A stretch of 64,000 bases of DNA from Edolisoma coerulescens. Lineage: Eukaryota > Chordata > Aves > Passeriformes > Campephagidae. The first letter of the stretch is position 1. Every line of letters begins with the position of its first letter. Positions 23,872 through 35,140 of the stretch are shown here, piece after piece. The stretch is taken from contig VWZW01002639.1 of NCBI GenBank assembly GCA_013397115.1, positions 1,662,949 through 1,726,948 of the forward strand, read 5' to 3'. Below the pieces are notes generated by a model that saw nothing but the letters and a program-made list of their open reading frames with translations, was not told where the DNA came from and ran no database searches. Both the position numbers and the translations under genes were made by a program.

Positions 23872-23968
23872 CTGCCATCCCTGTGTCCCTGCCATCCCCA
23901 TGTCCCTGCCATCCCTGTGTCCCTGCCATCCCCGTGTCCCTGCCATCCCTGTGTCCCTGCCAGCCCTG
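23872..23968. repeat. 17-bp minisatellite, ~5.7 copies, two alternating variants
   Basis: The unit is ctgccatccctgtgtcc. It alternates with ctgccatccccatgtcc or ctgccatccccgtgtcc, so the effective period is 34 bp. An upstream degenerate copy sits at 23849-23860. On the minus strand each unit supplies two GGG or longer runs separated by 4-6 bases, so the array fits the G-quadruplex rule. Confidence 0.92.
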
Positions 23969-25497
23969 ACCCGCAGCTCCCTCTGGGCTTTCAGATGCTT
24001 CTACAATGCCAGCAAGGGTTGGGAGCAGCATGCTATTGTAAGCATGAATGCAGAACCAGTCCCTTTCCTACCAGCTGTCAAAAAGTATTATTTAATCTCA
24101 AATAGCTCTCAGTAGCTTTTTTTTGTTGTTGTTTCCTCTAGTTTGTTTTAAGAAGGTTGTTGAGTGTGTGAAAGCAGGAAGCAGTGTCAATAACACAGTG
24201 GGTTTTTTTCTTTTCACAGACACCCTTTGAACTCCCTTTACTCTGCCTCCCCTCCAGTTACATTTACACACCCTATAAATAACCTTCCAGGGCTTTGAAA
24301 TGCTTTTATTAAAGCTAAGAGTGGAATTTTTTCCAAATCCAGTGTTATTTGCTGCATTATCTGTAGACAACCTTCAGCATAATTACTATAAATGGCTTTA
24401 GGTTTTAACCCGTGCCTGTGTGTGCTGAATGAGAAGGAAAACCAGGCAGGAAAGTGGCAGAAGCTTGGGAAGGAGATGATGGATGTGCTGGGACCCCGTG
24501 GCCCCAGGTCTCTGGGGTCTGTGGGGTGAGGGGAGCTGAGGCCCAGCCTGACCCAGTTCACTGCCCAGGGTCATCCTTGGGGACAGCTGCCCTGGACACT
24601 TGCAGGGTCCTACGTGAGCACTGGATGTCTGAGTCCTCCAGTCCCTGCAGCGACAGCTCTGCTGGGAGGCTCTGGGAGCAGTGTTTGGGGAGTGAGGACA
24701 GTGGGTCCATGAGCAGGGTGTCCCCAAGTCCAGCCTGCCCTGCCCAAAAGCCCTGCAGGTGCCAAGGTGTCACCTCTGCAGCCAGGGAGGGAACCTGGAC
24801 CAACATCCTCGTGTTTGGGGTCAGTTCAGCCCAATCTGGCTTTCTGGGATCAATATTTCTGTGGCTTAGTTGTTACTTTAGGCTTTACCTTGGTAAATCC
24901 CAATTTTCATCGATTTAAGGCAGAAAATGATGGTCTTTCATAATGATTCTCTGCTGCCCGCAGCGCTCCGTTCCTTGGCTTCCCACGCCAGAAGCATTGC
25001 AGATCTTGCAGTAAGGTTTTGGGATTTCTCTGCTCTGGGTTCCCTTCCTTCCCACTGTCCTTCGTGGTGCAGCAAATTGATGGGAGCCACCTATACAGCT
25101 TTTACTGACCCACATTTTGCTCTTCTCCCTTTAGGTTTTTTTTCTTTCTATTAGTCCTCACTAAGGCTGTGGCTTTCAAGAAGTGCTCGGGGTCAGTTTT
25201 GATGTCTCCTGGAGCCAAGTCCCTGGAAAACCACCAGGTCCCCTTGTGTAGCCCTTGGAGACAGCAGATGAAGCTTTCTGGAAACCTAACGAGGTGTGAG
25301 GTAAGACCACTCCCACCAGCCTTGCAGCCCCCAGGAGTGTTTATCTCTGCCTCTTACCTCACTAAATGATGAAAATCTCCTTCACCATCATCAATCTTCA
25401 ATTTTCTGTGGCACCAGGCCGATGCAGAAAACTGCAGCTCACCTGGGCTGGGAGTGGCTCTGCTCTGATGAATGTCCCTTGCAGCCACCTGCCACAA
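23969..25497. other. Intergenic, no gene seen
   Basis: Mixed sequence follows the minisatellite, with T-runs at 24117-24124 and 25135-25144. The 154-codon frame at 24454-24918 has no recognised product and antisense frames of similar length. Nothing is callable. Confidence 0.45.
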
Positions 25498-25567
25498 GAA
25501 CTGGATCTAGATGGCCTTTAAGGTGTCCACTAACCCAAACCATTCTCTAATTCTATGATTCTATGGA
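25498..25567 (-). mobile_element. Short CR1 fragment, - orientation
   Basis: The minus strand reads atagaatcatagaattagag, aatggtttgggttagtggac, accttaaaggccatctagat. This is the CR1 segment that follows the usual agaatcatagaatggtttggg start. It is moderately diverged. Confidence 0.8.
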
Positions 25568-26679
25568 TTTGAAAGTCAGGAAATGACCAAAAACCAACCC
25601 ATGATATTTTGAATTAATTGAAATATTTCTGTTTGTGAATGAACACTTTTTTCTTGCTTTGTTAATATCTACAGATGTACAATTAAAAAACCAGTTCCTT
25701 AATATGATATTAACTAGAAAGTTAAAACTTCATCCTAATTTTAAATAGAATAAAATATTGGAATTGTGGCAGTGGTCGATTAAACAGTCTTTAATGTATT
25801 TTATTCCTTCACAATGGATTTCACTATTATGAGGTGGACACTTTTGGTAAGGGGAATGAAAACCACAAAAAAAAAAAAAGACTCATGGGAGAATATTATT
25901 ACTGCCTAAGAATAAACCCAGTAGTCCTGAAATATTTATAAACACATTGTTGGTATTATTGGGATGATGCATTTTGGAGGAACTGAAGGAAGGAGGAATT
26001 TTCCTGACCAGTGTGCTGGGAGCCTGGCAGGTAATTTTCTATTCTAGATGTAGCTCTTGCAGGCGAGTGCGAGCAATGAAGGGCATTAGCTAAATAAGAG
26101 ATGATTTAGTGGTGATGGCACTGTTGGTCCACAGATCCCACAGCTGCTAAATTTCAATATAAACTCCATAACTCTGGAGGCAGAAAGAACTGAACACGCA
26201 CAAGAGACTGTTTCTGAATATATTTTTTCCCCCTCTCTCCAATAAAAGGCACAAATAATAGCGTATTTTTCAAAGTGCAAAGCACTTTACATTGCAAATA
26301 GTTACATTAAATTTACATTTCATGGGTGAGTGGCCATAGCTGCTGCTTGCCACATCCTTGCTGGTGACACTGCAGCAGTTGTACATGATATAGTGCCCGC
26401 TGGGCTGTGTGTGCCTGGTTGTGCAGGGGCAGAGCAGGCTGAGGGCAGAGCACTCTCGAGCTCCACCAGCACCTCCCACAACCTTGGCTTCAAAGTCAGA
26501 AGGCGAAGGAGGGGAGCACAGGGCAGCAGGCGCTGGGAGAAGGCCTCGTGCAGTGAGGTAGTGAATTCTGGGCAAAGCCAAGGGGAAATCCATTCTTCCA
26601 GCACTGGAGGGATGTGATTCCTGTGCCCTCGAGGCCGGGGGGAGCGAGACACATCGGTTTTTTTCAGGGTTTAACAGCC
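25568..26679. other. Intergenic, AT-rich then mixed, no gene seen
   Basis: 25568-26000 is AT-rich and holds a 13-base A-run near 25867. The part from 26050 to 26330 has TAAT-type words and could be regulatory. No coding evidence is seen. Confidence 0.4.
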
Positions 26680-26770
26680 AAGCCGTGCGTTCCGGCTCGG
26701 CAGCGGCCGGCCCGCGGATGCGCGGTGCTTCCCTGGAAAGGTCAGCACACTCGCCGCCCCCGTTTTCTCC
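26680..26770. promoter_or_regulatory. Small orphan CpG cluster
   Basis: About a dozen CpGs fall in 90 bases (ccgtgcgttccggctcggca, then gcggccggcccgcggatgcg). AT-balanced sequence flanks it. No gene start can be linked to it. Confidence 0.35.
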
Positions 26771-26944
26771 AGAGGTGATCGATGAGATGCAAACACTGTG
26801 CTGGCAGTTGTTTTGGCCACAGAAAACTCATTTTCTGCTGCTCCTCACTGGGAGGTGCAGAACGGCCACCATTACCCTGATAATGGGCGCGCTGCTCCTG
26901 CCACGCACCACCCTTCTGGTTTGGGTTGGCAGAGACAATTTTCA

Positions 26945-27190
26945 TGGAATCACAGAATAATTTAGGTTGGAAAAGACCTCTAAGACCATTAAGTCCAGCT
27001 GTTAACCCAGCACTGCCAGTGCCAGTCTCCAAGTGCCACATCCATGTCTTTTAAATCCCACGTCTCCTAGTGCCACATCCACGTCTTTTAAATCCCTCCA
27101 GGGATGACGACTCCACCACTGCCCTGGGCAGCCTGTTCCAGGGCTTGACAACCCTTCAAGTGAAGAACATTTTCCTAATAGCCAGTCTCA
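26945..27190 (+). mobile_element. CR1 LINE fragment, + orientation, with internal 37-bp duplication
   Basis: The element starts ggaatcacagaataatttag and ttggaaaagacctctaagac. It passes through ccctgggcagcctgttccag and ends near aacattttcctaata, in CR1 order. Inside, the segment beginning agtgccacatccatgtcttt at 27032 recurs 37 bases later at 27069 with a single early difference. A comparable copy at 34036 carries only one such segment. Confidence 0.88.
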
Positions 27191-29080
27191 GATAATTTCC
27201 TATATAATAGCAAATCTAAGATTAATTTTCACACCTTCTTTGAGGAGCTCCCTGCCAGAGCCACCCTGGCAGTTGCAGGCTCCCTGATTTTCCTGCCTAA
27301 TCAGAAAAGGTTGCCCTCCCCTCGCTGCCCCTGCAGAAAATCAGTGCTGTGCCTGAGGCCACTGACCAAGACCTGGGTGCTCCCTGGGGCTGGGTGGGTT
27401 GTAGGAATGAGTGTGCAACCCCCTGGCCGTGGTCACGTCCTTCTGCAAAGTCCCTCTGCCACCAGCACGTCATGTAAGGCAGGAGCCCAGTGCTCCTTCG
27501 CTGCCATAAGAAAAAGTGGGGATTTTTTTTCCCTTTCTTTGCTTGTCTGCAACATCCTTGGTGACTTTTCTGATCAGTCCATACCGTGACCTTCTCACTG
27601 AGTGCGTTGTTTCATTTCTAGTCTCGAGATTTACTGTTTGTCATTTATCTGTGTTGGCTTTGGCACCTGTGAGCCCGGGGTCTGCACCTGAGCCACTCCT
27701 CACCTGCAGGGATTATCCCTCATTAGTTGCTGTGCTGGCATTTACCATCCTGGCAGCCTCTAGAGCCTGCCTGGTGTGTGAGGCCAGGCTGAGTCACAGC
27801 TGGGTTTGCATCCGTGGAAAATCAGTGGAGACCTGAGAAGGCACAGTGGGGTCTGATCCCATTTCCAGAGAATGCAGCAGGGCAGGGGTGAGGGCACAGG
27901 GAGCCCTGGTGGGAATGCATCCATTCCAGGCATGGAACAAGCATTTATTTCCCGTGGGATTTATCCTACTGTGGTTTTTGTCCACCAGTGCCCACACTCA
28001 CAGATTAAAAACCCACATGGGTTTGCCTGCCTGTGCTGCAGCCACGACTTCGCTGATGTGTAACTGTAGCTGCCTGTTGGGATTTGCTCTTCTGGATTTG
28101 TTTGCGGGCTCGTGGGAGAGATCTCCCATTTTGTGAATCTTTTTCCTGCACACTGTGCTCCTGTTCCCTGCCAGCAGCAGCGCAGCAGCACCGTGCCACC
28201 GAGCCTCACACCGTGCCACGGCCTGTGCCACGTCCTGGGGCCAGCTCCTGCTCGCAGCATCATCATTTCCAGAACGGTCCCCCCATGAAAAAATCTCAAG
28301 CAGTTCCTTAATAAACTAGTTCAGCGTATAAAGTATTTAACTGTTGTGTAATTTCCTGGCAAGCCAGCGGGTCCCCTAATAAATGCAGGAGCGTCGTGCT
28401 GGCTCCCGGCCAGCGCTCAGGCGTCCCTGGCCACTTGCCCTGTGCCAGCTCGTAAAATCCTCCCTCGCTGGCTCCCCTTCCCATCCCACTCCCCACTCCA
28501 GATCCCTGTGGTGGCACAGCCAGGTAGGGGGGTCTCTGTGAGCCCCCCAAGTCTGACTTAAGGCATTGCCCTGTCCTCTGCAGGGAGGAGGCTGGACAGT
28601 GTCACCTGGCCACCATGGCCCCAGCACTTGTGTGACAGAACCAGTTTTTCTCCTCCCGTTTGCACACACGGAGCCCTTTCCCCGGGGGTCAGATGGTTTC
28701 TGGCGCCTGCAGAAAAGCCGCAGGAAATATCACCAGGGTTTCTCTGGGTTTTAGCAGTTTCTCACCTTTCTGGGCAGGAGGAAAAGCGTGGAGAAGGGAT
28801 TCATCCCACCCCTGAAAACCAAGCCAAAACCCAGCAGGGAAGCAGCCGAGCCTCGGGCAGCGAGTCAAACCTCCCCGTGCTCTAACCCAGGGTCACGGCC
28901 GTGGGGCCTGACTCAGATACCTCAGCCTTTAGGGTCTGATCCCAGGGGCCTTGTGCCTCACCACAGTGGCCAATCCCTTCTTTCTGTTTATTAATTCCCT
29001 GCAAAACCCCCAGCTGCTGCCTTCCCCACAACTTTCTCCCTTGAGGCATGGCTCCTTGCTCGTGCTGCCGAGTACCTGGG
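27191..29080. other. Intergenic, no gene seen
   Basis: GC-moderate sequence. Open frames (up to 112 codons) overlap on both strands and match nothing I know. No recognisable repeat was found, apart from possible old CR1-derived words just after 27190. Confidence 0.45.
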
Positions 29081-29200
29081 GTCTCTTGGGGTGCTGATGC
29101 ATCTGCTGAGGTGTTGGTGGGTCTGCTGAAGCACTGGTGGGTTTTTTAGGGCTCTGGTGGGTCTGTTGTGATGCTGGTGGTCTGCCAGGGTGCTGCAGCC
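29081..29200. repeat. Degenerate 20-bp minisatellite, 6 units
   Basis: Six units of exactly 20 bases can be laid end to end. The clearest is gtctgctgaagcactggtgg at 29121-29140, and units four and five share the ctggtgg end. The outer units are decayed. The spacing is regular even though the sequence has diverged, which points to an old array. Confidence 0.8.
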
Positions 29201-29732
29201 CCCATCCATGTGCTGTCCCAATGTGCTGGCCAGCTGAGGGCCAGCCGCGTTTGAACAGGGAGGGAGGTGGGACTGGGATGCAGCTTCAAAGGCTCTGAAC
29301 TGGCTGCCAAGAAGTTCAAAGTGGCAGATTTGGGGTTTGTTTCAAGTCTTCGATACCTTATTTTCTGAGCTGTTGGGATGCTGTGGCGGGGTTTGGGAGG
29401 CTCTCGTGGCCTGGCTGGGTGTGTGGATGTGAAACAGGTCCTGTGTTTGCTGCAGACCCCTCCGGGCAGGGGATGATGCCTGACCTGGTGCTGCAGCCCC
29501 CAGCAAGCCTGGAGGAGAGAGGAGGAGGAGGCCAGATGCCTTTATGTGTGAAGTGAAACCATCTGGCCACAGACAGACAGATGGACAGACATCCCACACT
29601 GGGCTGTGTGGGCCTGGGTGGGTGGCAGGGACTCTCCAGGGAGAAGGATGGGGAGAGAAGGACAAGGAGCTGGGCTGCCTGAGAACACTTGGGCTGCAAT
29701 GTGAGCAGATTCTGATTCACCTGGCTGTGGGA

Positions 29733-29763
29733 CTGGGCACACTGGGCACACTGGGGACACTGG
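29733..29763. repeat. Short 10-bp tandem repeat
   Basis: Three near-copies of actgggcaca/actggggaca occur in a row. It is a small array with no further structure. Confidence 0.6.
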
Positions 29764-29870
29764 TCTGCCTGGGTTTCCTGTGATACCACCACAGAGGGCA
29801 ATACCTGACCTGGGCTGCCTGCACAGCAGGGTCTGCTGGAAGTCCCTCCTCTGCCTGGAATCAGTTAGGA

Positions 29871-29928
29871 TTTTCCTAGATGATCTCTAGGGTCCCTTCT
29901 AACCCTTCCAATGATTCTTTGATTCTAC
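29871..29928 (-). mobile_element. Short CR1 fragment, - orientation
   Basis: The minus strand reads tagaatcaaagaatcattgg, aagggttagaagggacccta and gagatcatctagg. This corresponds to the start of the usual CR1 3' fragment. It is more diverged than the others. Confidence 0.75.
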
Positions 29929-31079
29929 GTTTTACATTTTCATTCTTCAGATCCTCCACAGCTCTACAGAAACATCCATTTGGGTGTGAGCAAAGGTTAA
30001 GTTCCCACAGCCGTGCGTGGGCCTCCCGTGTTCCACCCCATTAAAACAAAGAGTGAAGGAGATCTGCTGGCACCAGGCCCTGTGCAAAGCTCACTGAGGC
30101 TGATGAGTTTTCCTGATAACTTGGAGGACTTCGGACCCTGCCCTTTGGCACTTGTGGCTGAGTGCCCTCAGAAGGGATTCATGCCACGTGTGTAAGGGAG
30201 GGAGCTGCTGGGAAGCCCCTTCCATTTTCTCATCCACAGTGGTTTTTTGTATTAACAGATATGTTTTGGGTAGGGCAGATAAAACTCACGCAACACCATT
30301 ATTCCTATTTCTGAAGGAGAATCACTTACAGGCTCTCTCACAGCGTTTGGAAGGATGTGCTGGCCTGAATCTGCCTGAGGATGCAGTTGTGCTGGGGATG
30401 GTTTAGATCTGTTTGGGTCATTTGTGCCAAGCCAGAGAAGCAGAAAAACCATCATGCTCTAAATGCTCATTGGAAGGAATTCGTTCTTGTGGGATTTCTG
30501 TTAATTGTCTGGTTTGCTCTACATGCCACCTCTACTAAGAGGGTGACATGTTTGAATTTGGCAATTCCTACACTAAATGCACAAGAAGGCAAAATCTACT
30601 GGCAGACCTTCCCCTAGAAATGCTCCCAAGCTTGCACCTTGAACCCATTCCTCATCAGTGCAGGTGATTATGGTTACATTTTAGTCCTGTACATGTGAGT
30701 TAGTAGATTTACATGTACATTCTCCCCACAGGGAAGACCTGAGCACCCGCTCAGTGCTCTGCAGGATCACAGCTTCAGAGCACAACTTGCGGCCACGATA
30801 CAAATCAGGATTTTATTCACTATTTTATACCATCCCTATCTGTACCTTGCTGCTCAATGTGGGGTTTTAATCTCTTTCCAGGCCAATTTCAGACCAGCTT
30901 CTTTGCTTGCTTTTCCTGCATCTACTTGCTCCAGCCATCTTCTGCCATTGAAGGTTTTGTTTGGAAGCACCATTCCACGAGGAAATCAATTGTGTTTTTG
31001 TTTGAAATTGCACAGTTCTCCATATTTCCTTATCTTTGGCTAAGTGGCCATCACCTCCTAATTATAGTTTCCTCTTTTT
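29929..31079. other. Intergenic, no gene seen
   Basis: Mixed sequence becoming AT-rich towards 31000. Nothing coding or repetitive was recognised. Confidence 0.45.
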
Positions 31080-31450
31080 TTAACTTCTGTACTCAATTTA
31101 CAGCCTAATTACTCTTACCTTGTTTGTTTAATGAAGCTTATATAATGATTCCTGTGATCTTCATGAAGCGTTACGCTGGGATTTTACTTTTCACTTTATA
31201 AACTGCGATTTTATATTAATGTTTTCAACCTCAGGTTTCTAATCATAAAGTCATAAGGAGTTTAATTGATTTGAAACTAGCCATGCCCTGAAGTGTGTAC
31301 ATGTCAGATTGATTCAAATTGATCCAACGTGTTTAAATAAAACTCGTGCCAAAAGCCCGTTGCACCTTATGCTACCAGATATTTGCCCAAAGCCCTCTGG
31401 TTACTTAATTATGCTGCCATCTCAGTGTAATAAATTATTGATTAGGACAT
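31080..31450. promoter_or_regulatory. Candidate conserved non-coding element
   Basis: About 370 bases of AT-rich but complex sequence hold many TAAT/ATTA and ATTGAT words (ctaattactcttacc, tttaattgatttgaaa, cagattgattcaaattgatc, cttaattatgctgcc). Repeats and low complexity are absent. This is one of the better enhancer-like blocks in the window, judged by eye only. Confidence 0.35.
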
Positions 31451-34035
31451 GTTTTTATGTGTGTTTGCTGTAGTTTGGGGATCTGAGAAGCCCCCAGTCC
31501 CACGAGGCAGCGCAGGCACGTCGTGTTGGAGGGAACTGGTGCAAATCCACGTGGTGCTGGTACTGCAGGCTCCAGTCGCTGCTCACTGCAGCAATTTGCA
31601 AGTGTCTGGTCACATCCTTGTGTCTTCTCACAGCTTGGGTCAGTCCTGGTGCTCTGAGAAGCTGCTCCTGCAGTTTAAAGAAAGGAACAGGAGGCCAGAG
31701 GGAGATCACAAGGTGTGGAGCCAAGCTGACACAGCAGCAACATCGGATTTCAAACCGAGTGGTCAGCCTGGAAACCCTCAGTGTCTGATCTGCTGGGTCT
31801 GCTGTGCACATGGACCTGCACAGTTTGTTGAGATCTGACAGACCCAAATGTTACCAGCTCGCAAACATTCAGCTCTCTCGTGACAGACACAGAGGCTGCA
31901 GCCCCCGAGGCAGCCCTGCAAACTGTGACCAGCTGCCTCCCACAAGATGCTAAATTTGGTATCTCTGGCTGAGAGATGCAGCAGCCGTTCCTGCTGTTGA
32001 AAATACCCAAGAAGTACCAAAAATCACAGTTTCATGGTGAACACCCTGAAGCCATGGAAATGCCTTTTGGAAAGTACAATTTGATCCATTACCAAGGTGT
32101 AATCAGCAAAATCAAATGCTGCATTTTTACCTGAACCTGCCTGAGGAGTGCTCAGGTCATGTCACCATCACCAGGGTGTGTCTCCAGGGCCCCCATCCCT
32201 CCCCTGGAATCATCTGCATGCCTAGAAAAGCCTGATGAGCTGATTGACATGAGTACAAATTTGTGAAGTAAAATGAAGACAGTTCGATCTAGAGAGATGG
32301 CAACAGATTTTTATCTTTAACTAGACCTCAGTATTACTATTGGATTTTTATTTATTCTGTAGTTGGATTAGATTTTAATAAAGTAGCTACATGTGTCAGT
32401 ACAGATGAGCAGAGACAAAACTGCTGAGTGGCCTAAAACATGGCAAAGTTGATTACACTCAGAAGTAATGAAGTCAGTTTTGATTTTAACAATCTTGGAT
32501 TATTTTATCATAAATTTATGCCAAAAACCATTGGCTGAGCTGTGATGTATATTAACGCAAAGGTTCATAAATAAATAAATAAAAACCCAACAGGTGGATG
32601 TTGAGCCCCAGTAAATATTTCCTGGCACAGCCCTCTGTCATAGCTGTGTCTCCTTCCCAGTCCCAGGGGTGAGAGGCTGTGCCTAGGGTGAAGAGCTTGA
32701 GCTGGGTGAGGTGAATCCCACAGAGAAGCTTCCTTGGAGTCCTGGGCTTCCCTGATCTGCCAGAGGCAGCAGAGCAGGGGCAGAGAGCAGGGGTGTAGTA
32801 AAATGCAAAATGCTGGTATCAGTCAAGCACCTGATTTCGAAGTTTCAGGGTAGATTTGCTGTGAGCTTCAAGTTTGTGCTCCAGAGTTTGAGCTTCAGAG
32901 TGCTCTTTTCTATGTAGATGACACTAATTAACTAAATGAACTCTGTTCCTCACAGACAGGACTTGAAGATTCAAAGAAACCAGGAACTCAGAGGTCAGAA
33001 AAATCGTGTTTGTTTGCTTTTATTTAACTGTTCATACTCTTGAGACCGCGGGTAAGGGAGGGCTTTGTGCACACAGAAAGTGCACTGGAGGTGTGACAAC
33101 ATCTTGTCTACATCCCTTGTGTGCTCCATGTGCCACCTTGGTCCACAACAGACACCCCCAAAAATCCTGCCTTGGGTTGTCATTTCTCCACAGGCCAAAC
33201 AGAGGCGTTGTGCCTTGATTCCAGGGGAGAATTCCCCGTGGAGCCCTTGTGCTTGTGTTGCCCACTCCGGGGTAGCCCTCTGCACACTGTGTGTAAATCA
33301 CACATCTCTGCCTGGCCTCGCTAGTAAAATACTGGAGCTCTAGAAATAATGTGCATTGCTCTCATGAGAATATTTTTTATCAATTGGCCCATAAAATCCA
33401 CCAAGGAATTATGTGAGTACCAATATATCTCTACCATCCTCCCACTGATGAGAGCGTTTATTTGGTGTAGACGAAATTGAATTTTAATTTGTTCTCTTTC
33501 ACGCGGGCAGTTTTCTTCTCCGGGTGTAAATACAGTGCTTAAACAAACCAATGAGTCTTCTGGGATGTGGGTTATGTGCATCACTACTCTTCATGCCTTG
33601 GTGGCCCTGGCTGGTGGCAAACACAGCAGCCCAGCGTGGCTGTGGCCAGCCAGCTCTGTTTGAGCCTCCTGAGTGCCTCGTAGCCACTGCTGGAAACATT
33701 GGAAGGGACAGATTTCCCTGGGTGGCCGTGGCAGCCCTGAGCGCCCTCAGCAGCGTCTGTGCCCACGCTCCGGAGTTACACGCGCTGCAGGCGGTGGCTG
33801 TCTCTCTCTTTATGCACATCCTGAGATTTGCAGCAGGTTCTGGCACCTGAGGACATCTCCGTGCTGCCTTCACAGCTCTGGAGGTCCCCAAGCACTGGCG
33901 GTGACATCGGCCAGGCGGGGCCTGGGCTGCTCTGACAGCCCAGACGGTCACTGCTGTCCCCTCTCCACACTGACCACAGTGCCAACCCTGCCAGCAGTGC
34001 TTTGGGCTGGAGCAAACCCACAGGAGAAGAGCAGG
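31451..34035. other. Intergenic, no gene seen
   Basis: Mixed sequence. An AT-rich, TAAT-bearing stretch at 32240-32590 includes an (ATAA)n run at about 32566-32583. The open frame at 33499-33951 (minus, 150 codons) has no recognised product and overlaps a plus-strand frame, so it was not called. Confidence 0.45.
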
Positions 34036-34286
34036 ATCGTGGGATCACAGGACTGTTTAGGTTGGAAAAGCCCTCCAAGATCATTGAGTCCAACTGTCAC
34101 CTCAGCACCGCCCTGTTCACCACTGACCCATGTCAAGTGCCACATCCACAGGTTTTTTGAACAGTTCTAGAGATGGTGACTTTGCTGCTTCCCTGGGCAG
34201 CCTGTTCCAGAGCCTGACCATCCTTTCAGTGAAGAAATTTTCCCTAATATCCAACCAAAACCTCCCCATACAATCATTTGGCCCCT
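34036..34286 (+). mobile_element. CR1 LINE 3' fragment, + orientation
   Basis: It runs gggatcacaggactgtttag, ttggaaaagccctccaagat, cattgagtccaactgtcacc, cctgggcagcctgttccaga, ttccctaatatccaacc and aaacctcccc. The order is standard for CR1. It is the same subfamily type as the copy at 26945 but lacks that copy's duplication. Confidence 0.92.
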
Positions 34287-34859
34287 GTGGTTTTCTGCAT
34301 CTCACGGAGGGTCTGGGGCTGTCAGAGGTCTTGGGGGGAAATGTGTGTGGTGGAGCCAGATGTGTCCATGGTGTCCAGTGGTGCGGCGGAGCAGCAGCAG
34401 GAGCTTGGGGGACTGATGGACACGGGATCCGTGGGACCTGATGGGCAGCTGGGTTGAAGGCAAAAAGGGACAGGGACACCCATGGAGCTGGTGATGGTTG
34501 TCTGCAGAAAAAGGGGTATTGCCCAGCCAGCCCCTGGTCCCCAGCTGCCCCTCAGACTCCAGCCTGGGGATCCAGCCTGAGAACCAGCTTATCCAAACAC
34601 TGGTTTTCCTGGTGCACGTGTTTAAGCTGCGGTCCCGATGGCTCTGTAGATCAGGGCATTCACAGCTGCGCTGTAAATTGAGCACTCCCTGCTTTCCCTC
34701 ACTGCGGGGAGAGCCCCAGGGCGATGGAAACAGCCCCGGCCACGCTCCTGGCCCTGGCTCTGGCAGCTCCGTGGTGAGACAGCGGGAAGGGGCCAGGCAG
34801 AGGTTAGGCCTAATGGCAGCGCGAGGACAGGATGATTTATCCCGAGGCACTGCTGGGCA

Positions 34860-35140
34860 GGGGGATATCTTTATCTCTGCCGAGCCCCACAGCTGGCTGA
34901 TAGAGCACAGCTCGCTCTCCTTGATAAGCGTGTGGGCAGCATATATAATTCTTGCAGAGCTTTCCTGCTAACCTAAACAGAGATTCTGCAAACTTTATGT
35001 GCTCGGAAGATAAAAGGTAATGAGACTCCATACATTTCCTGGCTGAGCCCCTTTACCAACCTTTCAATTGCTTCCAAAATGCCCTCTCGTAACCTCTCCA
35101 TTAGAAATAGATTGGCGGTCTTAATTCTCCTCTTATCACA
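34860..35140. promoter_or_regulatory. Candidate regulatory element with a GATA-motif cluster
   Basis: Five WGATAR matches on either strand lie within about 270 bases: TTATCT (34871-34876), TGATAG (34898-34903), TGATAA (34922-34927), AGATAA (35008-35013) and TTATCA (35133-35138). About 0.5 would be expected by chance in equal-base DNA. The surrounding sequence is complex and non-repetitive. Function is inferred. Confidence 0.35.
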
